This document shows positions 60,549 through 64,000 of a DNA stretch of 64,000 nt, in pieces. Both the position numbers and the translations under genes were made by a program. The notes under the pieces were generated by a model. That model saw nothing but the letters and a program-made list of their open reading frames with translations, searched no databases and was not told the DNA's origin. Numbering within the stretch: the stretch's first letter is position 1; every line of letters begins with the position of its first letter. This stretch comes from Sinonovacula constricta. Lineage: Eukaryota; Mollusca; Bivalvia; Cardiida; Solecurtidae. Location: assembly GCA_007844125.1 (NCBI GenBank), contig CM017563.1, forward strand, positions 17,124,960 to 17,188,959, in the 5' to 3' direction.

Positions 60549-61574
60549 ATGTACATGGCACTAAAATCCTGGGACGTCCCGAATTCCGGTTCATGCACAA
60601 CAACAGTTGCCATCCATGCCCAGGAAACTGTAGAGTATGTGTCTTTGATACCAACTGTACTTGGTGCCAAAGGGGTTTCTATCGCTCCACCTGAGACAGG
60701 GCTTGCTGGGGAGGATGTACAGGAACATGCCACAAGTTTTATGGACACTGTACGTATGGTTGCCTAGATGGACAGTATCCTGCAGAAAACAATGAGTGTC
60801 GTACCTGTCCTAACTATTGCATTTTATGTGAATCGCAATCAAAATGTGTTCTGTGTCAGGATGGTCGCTCTGGTGAAGCTCGTCAAGACAAATGTCTGGA
60901 CAATTGCAGCCGATGCGACAAATCTACTAGAGGATGCTTACAGTGTGAAGACTCATATTTCTCTCTCGATGGACAATGCAAGAGGTGTCCGCCTGGTTGT
61001 ACAGTGTGTGTCTCTGACAGCAACTGCACCCAGTGCAAGAAGGCGTATTTCCTACAGGATGGGCAGTGCAAGAGTTACCCATATGGGAGTAGACTTTGTA
61101 GTAATACCACTAATCATCAAGAGTGCGAGGATGGGTTCCTTGGCCCCATCAACGGCTTATGTCTTTTGACTTGTTCCACTAGTGTTAAAAATAAATACAT
61201 CCTTCCTGACAAAGATGGACGATGTAGCATTTGGCAGGACACTGAAACAAACATTTGCGACAACTTTGGACAAACTGAGCATCATAGATGCACATCAAGC
61301 TGTCATTGTCTCCAAGAAGTGTCATGTTCGTGTCCGGTAGCAGGCAGTTGTTACTCTAATCAAGTTAAGAATTCATCGTGCTCAGCAGTCAGGCAATACG
61401 ATTGTATTCATCAGTGTCTAAAGGTGTTGGGTCTTTTAGTATGTGAAGCCATCTGCAGCTTACTATCGGATAATAGAGTAATCACCACATCAGCTCCTGT
61501 TACGCAGGATGCCCTTTTAATAGTTGCGCTTACATTTAAGAATATAAATGAGGCAATCTGCCACCAGGTCGAAG
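60549..61574 (+). pseudogene. Cysteine-rich repeat exon with Cys-to-TGA nonsense change
   Basis: The acceptor tacgtcag precedes 60549 and the donor gtagat follows 61574. The frame through 60593 and 61004 reads CHPCPGNCRVCVFDTNCTWC, then QRGFYRST and TGA (60692-60694), then DRACWGGCTGTC. In this repeat type GFYxSTC is followed by DxxC, so the TGA sits where Cys (TGT or TGC) is expected. Downstream repeats are CRTCPNYCILC, CLDNCSRCDKSTRGCLQC and CKRCPPGCTVCVSDSNCTQC, with a less regular tail before NEAICHQVEG. No other stop interrupts the exon. Confidence 0.8.
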
Positions 61575-62105
61575 GTAGATATTTGATTACTTTATTTATC
61601 TGGACCCTGAATATTTGGATTTAACGAAGTGATTTTACCGGAATATGAGACAAAGAAAGAAGATATAACTTTTCCACAATACCTTAAACATTTCGAATTG
61701 ACTGATACAAACATGCACCTAAAACAAGAAAGGAAGCTAGGCTGTAGATCATATATTTTCCTCTCAATATAATAGCTTAACCGACCATCTGAATGGTACT
61801 GGTTCTGTGGCTTTGTCCTAGTATAATTAGGAACTATCCTGTATTGTTTCATTTACCTTTCAAACCAAGCTCTCATGGCTGTTTTACACGAACGCTCTTT
61901 GGTGTTTTGCTCTCACGTCTGTCCCACTCAGCTGACTATTAACTAGGACTATTATGTTACATTAACAGGTTAAATTGGTCGAAGCCTGGCTTGAAAATTA
62001 TCATATTAATTTGTACTTTTCTTTAAGAATAATACTTTCAAGCTGCAATAAAAAGCTTCAAGTTGCAAGCAGAAAAACTTCAATCTATATGTTTGTGTTT
62101 TGCAG

Positions 62106-62240
62106 GCTCAAAAGGTGAATCAAATGAGACGTATAATCTACCCACAGTAGTAATAATAATCTACCCACAGTAGTAATAATTGTCATTGTAATCGCCTATA
62201 TCCCGGTGACCATCATCAGCATCATCATCATTAAGAGACG
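62106..62240 (+). pseudogene. Transmembrane exon broken by a 23-bp tandem duplication
   Basis: After a ttttgcag acceptor, phase 1, the exon reads GSKGESNETYNLPTVVIII, then YPQ and TAG at 62171-62173. The block beginning CTACCCACAG recurs exactly 23 bases on (62138 and 62161). Counting only one copy, the frame continues PTVVIIVIVIAYIPVTIIS followed by Ile residues and KRR, a typical transmembrane helix with basic stop-transfer, up to a gtaggt donor at 62241. The duplicated unit carries its own CCCACAG; splicing there (exon from 62171) would restore the helix frame, which is a speculative escape. Confidence 0.75.
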
Positions 62241-62324
62241 GTAGGTAACATAAAAACTCCATGAAATAGTCCGCTCAAAATTGTCCGCATTGTAGATGAT
62301 TCCTGGTTGTAGATTATAGTTTCT

Positions 62325-62405
62325 AGAATGAGGGAGAGAGAAAGAAAGGTGGGGTAGGCAGTGAGGGAGAGAAAAAGAGAGAATGGAGAGAGAAAGATAG
62401 AGATA
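62325..62405. repeat. Purine-rich GAGA tract
   Basis: GAGAGAAAGAAAGG-like units, interrupted, just after the transmembrane exon's donor. Confidence 0.8.
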
Positions 62406-62439
62406 TGACACAAGGGTCCAGTGTGATTTGTTTTAAAGA

Positions 62440-63045
62440 ATTATTTAGCTGATACAATCTTGTGTTCGGTCATCTTAATGTGTTCAAAAACTTTCTCATC
62501 CATGTCTTCACACATATTTTGTATGTGTGCAAAATTCCACAACTGAACTAACATATTGAGTGCCTCTGGAGTAAACATTCCACTGAATAGCCCGTATCAA
62601 TAACACATTGATCCCTTTACACAACTCGCCTTCAGTGTTGGCAGTGACCATCTAACTGATTAGTGACTTCATCAAACTCCTCCTGTTGATGGCCTTGATT
62701 GCCCTAATGATGCCTTTGTCTAGTAGCTGGAGCTGAAAGAAACTTGATCAGTATACGGGAGAGGGTTCACTTTCTTTGCCATGAGTTGTTGCGTTATCCA
62801 GCAATAGTATAACTGTCCGCTTTTGCTTCCGCATGTCTTTCTTCAAGTTGACTAACCAGTCTGAGAACACACTACTGTTCATCCAGCTTTTCTTGTTCGC
62901 AATGTGTATTTCATCAAACTTATGACACTTTTCGGATGTTTCTAAACTAGCTATGCCTATCTTATTGTATAATCATGCATAAGGAAAATGGTGATTTGCA
63001 AAGCATCTCTTCGGTACTGTTCGGTCCTCTATGACGATGGCAAAC
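62440..63045 (-). mobile_element. Decayed Tigger/pogo-type transposase, DDE domain
   Basis: On the - strand: RTVPKRCFANHHFPYA (about 63,025-62,980), then KFDEIHIANKKSWMNSSVFS and DWLVNLKKDMRKQKR (about 62,930-62,820), TVILLLDNATTH (second catalytic Asp, about 62,820-62,785), and FQLQLLDKGIIRAIKAINRR (about 62,730-62,675). This is the Tigger order KPRCFK, YKANKKAWM, ILLLxDN, LQPLDQGVIRxxK. Stops and gaps break it, and QPLDQG has become QLLDKG. The downstream part continues to about 62,450 (CEDMDEKVFEH). No terminal repeats were located. Confidence 0.7.
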
Positions 63046-63296
63046 AATCAATCATTTCTCAGATATAGACTAACACTACCTGTTTTGCCAATCAGATAGC
63101 AGGCTTCCACACACGTACAAGTCGCATGTGGTTAGACAGACGTTAGGCAGTTTGAGAAGTGGTTTCATGACATATAATACGCACCTCAAGACAAATATTC
63201 ACTTCTTTCTACATTGTTGTTTGATATTTTACGTAAACAGAATGTACATAAATATTATATTCTTTTATAAAATTAGTGCGTTTGTAGATACAAAAG

Positions 63297-63299
63297 ATA

Positions 63300-63373
<74 letters not shown>
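63297..63373. repeat. (TAA)n microsatellite, ~77 bp
   Basis: Uninterrupted TAA run. The poly-Leu ORF on the - strand is an artefact. Confidence 0.97.
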
Positions 63374-63374
<1 letters not shown>

Positions 63375-64000
63375 GTCTGACATGTAAAGAAATTCGTGTC
63401 AGTTCTTAATGACATGTTATTATATAAATGTTCAAGGAAATCGTCGTATTGATATTAGACATATGTTTAAACTCGTCCTTTTAATAAAGCAAGTACTTAT
63501 GAACCAGACAAATATAATTCGAATTTCCGATTAAATCAAACGAGTGTGCTAGGAAACATTTTAAGTACACAAATATGATAGGCAGTGATGGGTTACAACA
63601 GGGAAGATTAAGACAGTATGACGGAATTTTATTTAGAGTAGTATTTATATTTGTTCAATATAATAAATTAAACGTAATACGCAAATGTAATACGATGTCT
63701 CTTGACATATTTACTTGAAAAAGAATGCCGTGAATAAAAGATTTAACATTTTAATTAAAAAAGCTATAAAACAAACCTTATAACCTTCTTGTTATCGAGT
63801 ACTATGCATTTATGGCGGTTAAATTCTAATATACATAGCGCTAGGGTCAGAAAATGTGTGCGGGCCTACAGCCCGGCGATGAAAGGGTCAGTACTAGGTG
63901 GATAAGTACATTAGTCAAATGTCTTGGTAAAAAATACACTGCCAAAGTTCAGCTGTTGCACGTTCTCACCAAACTACTTTTTTTTGAAGACTGGAATTTA
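63374..64000. other. No supported gene
   Basis: AT-rich window end with no recognisable exon. Cytoplasmic-tail exons of the cysteine-rich gene, if any remain, would lie here or beyond. Confidence 0.35.

Larger units (their letters stand above)
58931..62240 (+). pseudogene. Cysteine-rich (furin/EGF-like repeat) receptor-like gene, disabled in every exon
   Basis: Three exons join in compatible phase: candidate signal exon 58931-58991 (phase 1 donor), cysteine-rich exon 60549-61574 (phase 1 to phase 1) and transmembrane exon 62106-62240. The intact design would be signal peptide, about 340 residues of cysteine-rich repeats (CPGNCRVC, CPNYCILC, CPPGCTVC, then a divergent membrane-proximal part), one transmembrane helix and a basic stop-transfer. 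This resembles multiple-EGF/furin-like receptor families common in bivalves; I cannot name the ligand or an orthologue. Disabling changes: TGA at 58952-58954 in the signal peptide, TGA at 60692-60694 in place of a repeat cysteine, and a 23-bp tandem duplication (about 62133-62178) giving TAG at 62171. The frame is otherwise open for about 290 codons, so decay looks recent, or this is a null allele or assembly error. Confidence 0.72.

Noticed and set aside
60692..60694. TGA at a Cys position read as selenocysteine
   Set aside because: A second TGA lies in the candidate signal peptide and a frame-shifting duplication follows; no SECIS-like hairpin was recognised downstream. Simple inactivation explains all three.

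Overview
This is an AT-rich animal nuclear segment with very low coding density: long introns, GT-AG splice sites, tRNA-derived SINEs, decayed LINE and DNA-transposon remnants, and long (TA)n and (TAGA)n arrays. The HSPA12-type Hsp70 gene and the cysteine-rich receptor-like gene, together with this repeat load, suggest a lophotrochozoan, most likely a bivalve mollusc. That assignment is inference. I see no bacterial-type genes, operons, CRISPR arrays or functional tRNA/rRNA genes.

Layout. (1) About 1.66-25.5 kb holds no convincing host gene. Fifteen blocks of similarity run in inverted, strictly mirrored order about a centre near 14.2 kb, so the region reads as an old, diverged inverted duplication about 24 kb across. 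Its core is a 0.7-kb palindrome (13.87-14.59 kb). Inside the arms are LINE tails, a SINE, a 57-bp minisatellite, a 0.5-kb GATA/GACA/GGCA array and an unrecognised repeated ORF. (2) 26.85-46.70 kb (+ strand) carries a seven-exon HSPA12-like Hsp70 gene (472 aa). Its phosphate-binding motifs are degenerate and it ends before the usual C-terminal region. Its introns hold a perfect AT-rich palindrome, a TGTGTCGCCTGA-TIR element, a Tigger-like element, SINE copies and microsatellites. (3) 47-58.9 kb has no host gene that I can support. It holds a 2.1-kb element with 17-bp inverted termini flanked by TTAA, and a decayed CR1/jockey-type LINE on the - strand. (4) 58.93-62.24 kb (+ strand) carries the exons of a secreted or membrane cysteine-rich receptor-like gene (candidate signal exon, cysteine-rich exon, transmembrane exon). 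Each exon contains a disabling change: TGA, TGA, and a 23-bp tandem duplication that shifts the frame. It reads as a recent pseudogene or null allele. (5) 62.4-63.4 kb holds the decayed catalytic part of a Tigger/pogo-type transposase and a (TAA)n array.

The two host loci share no visible pathway. The HSPA12-like protein would be cytosolic; the cysteine-rich protein would have been at the cell surface. Both belong to types prone to lineage-specific expansion, and both show decay or divergence here, as expected for non-essential paralogues in a repeat-rich region.
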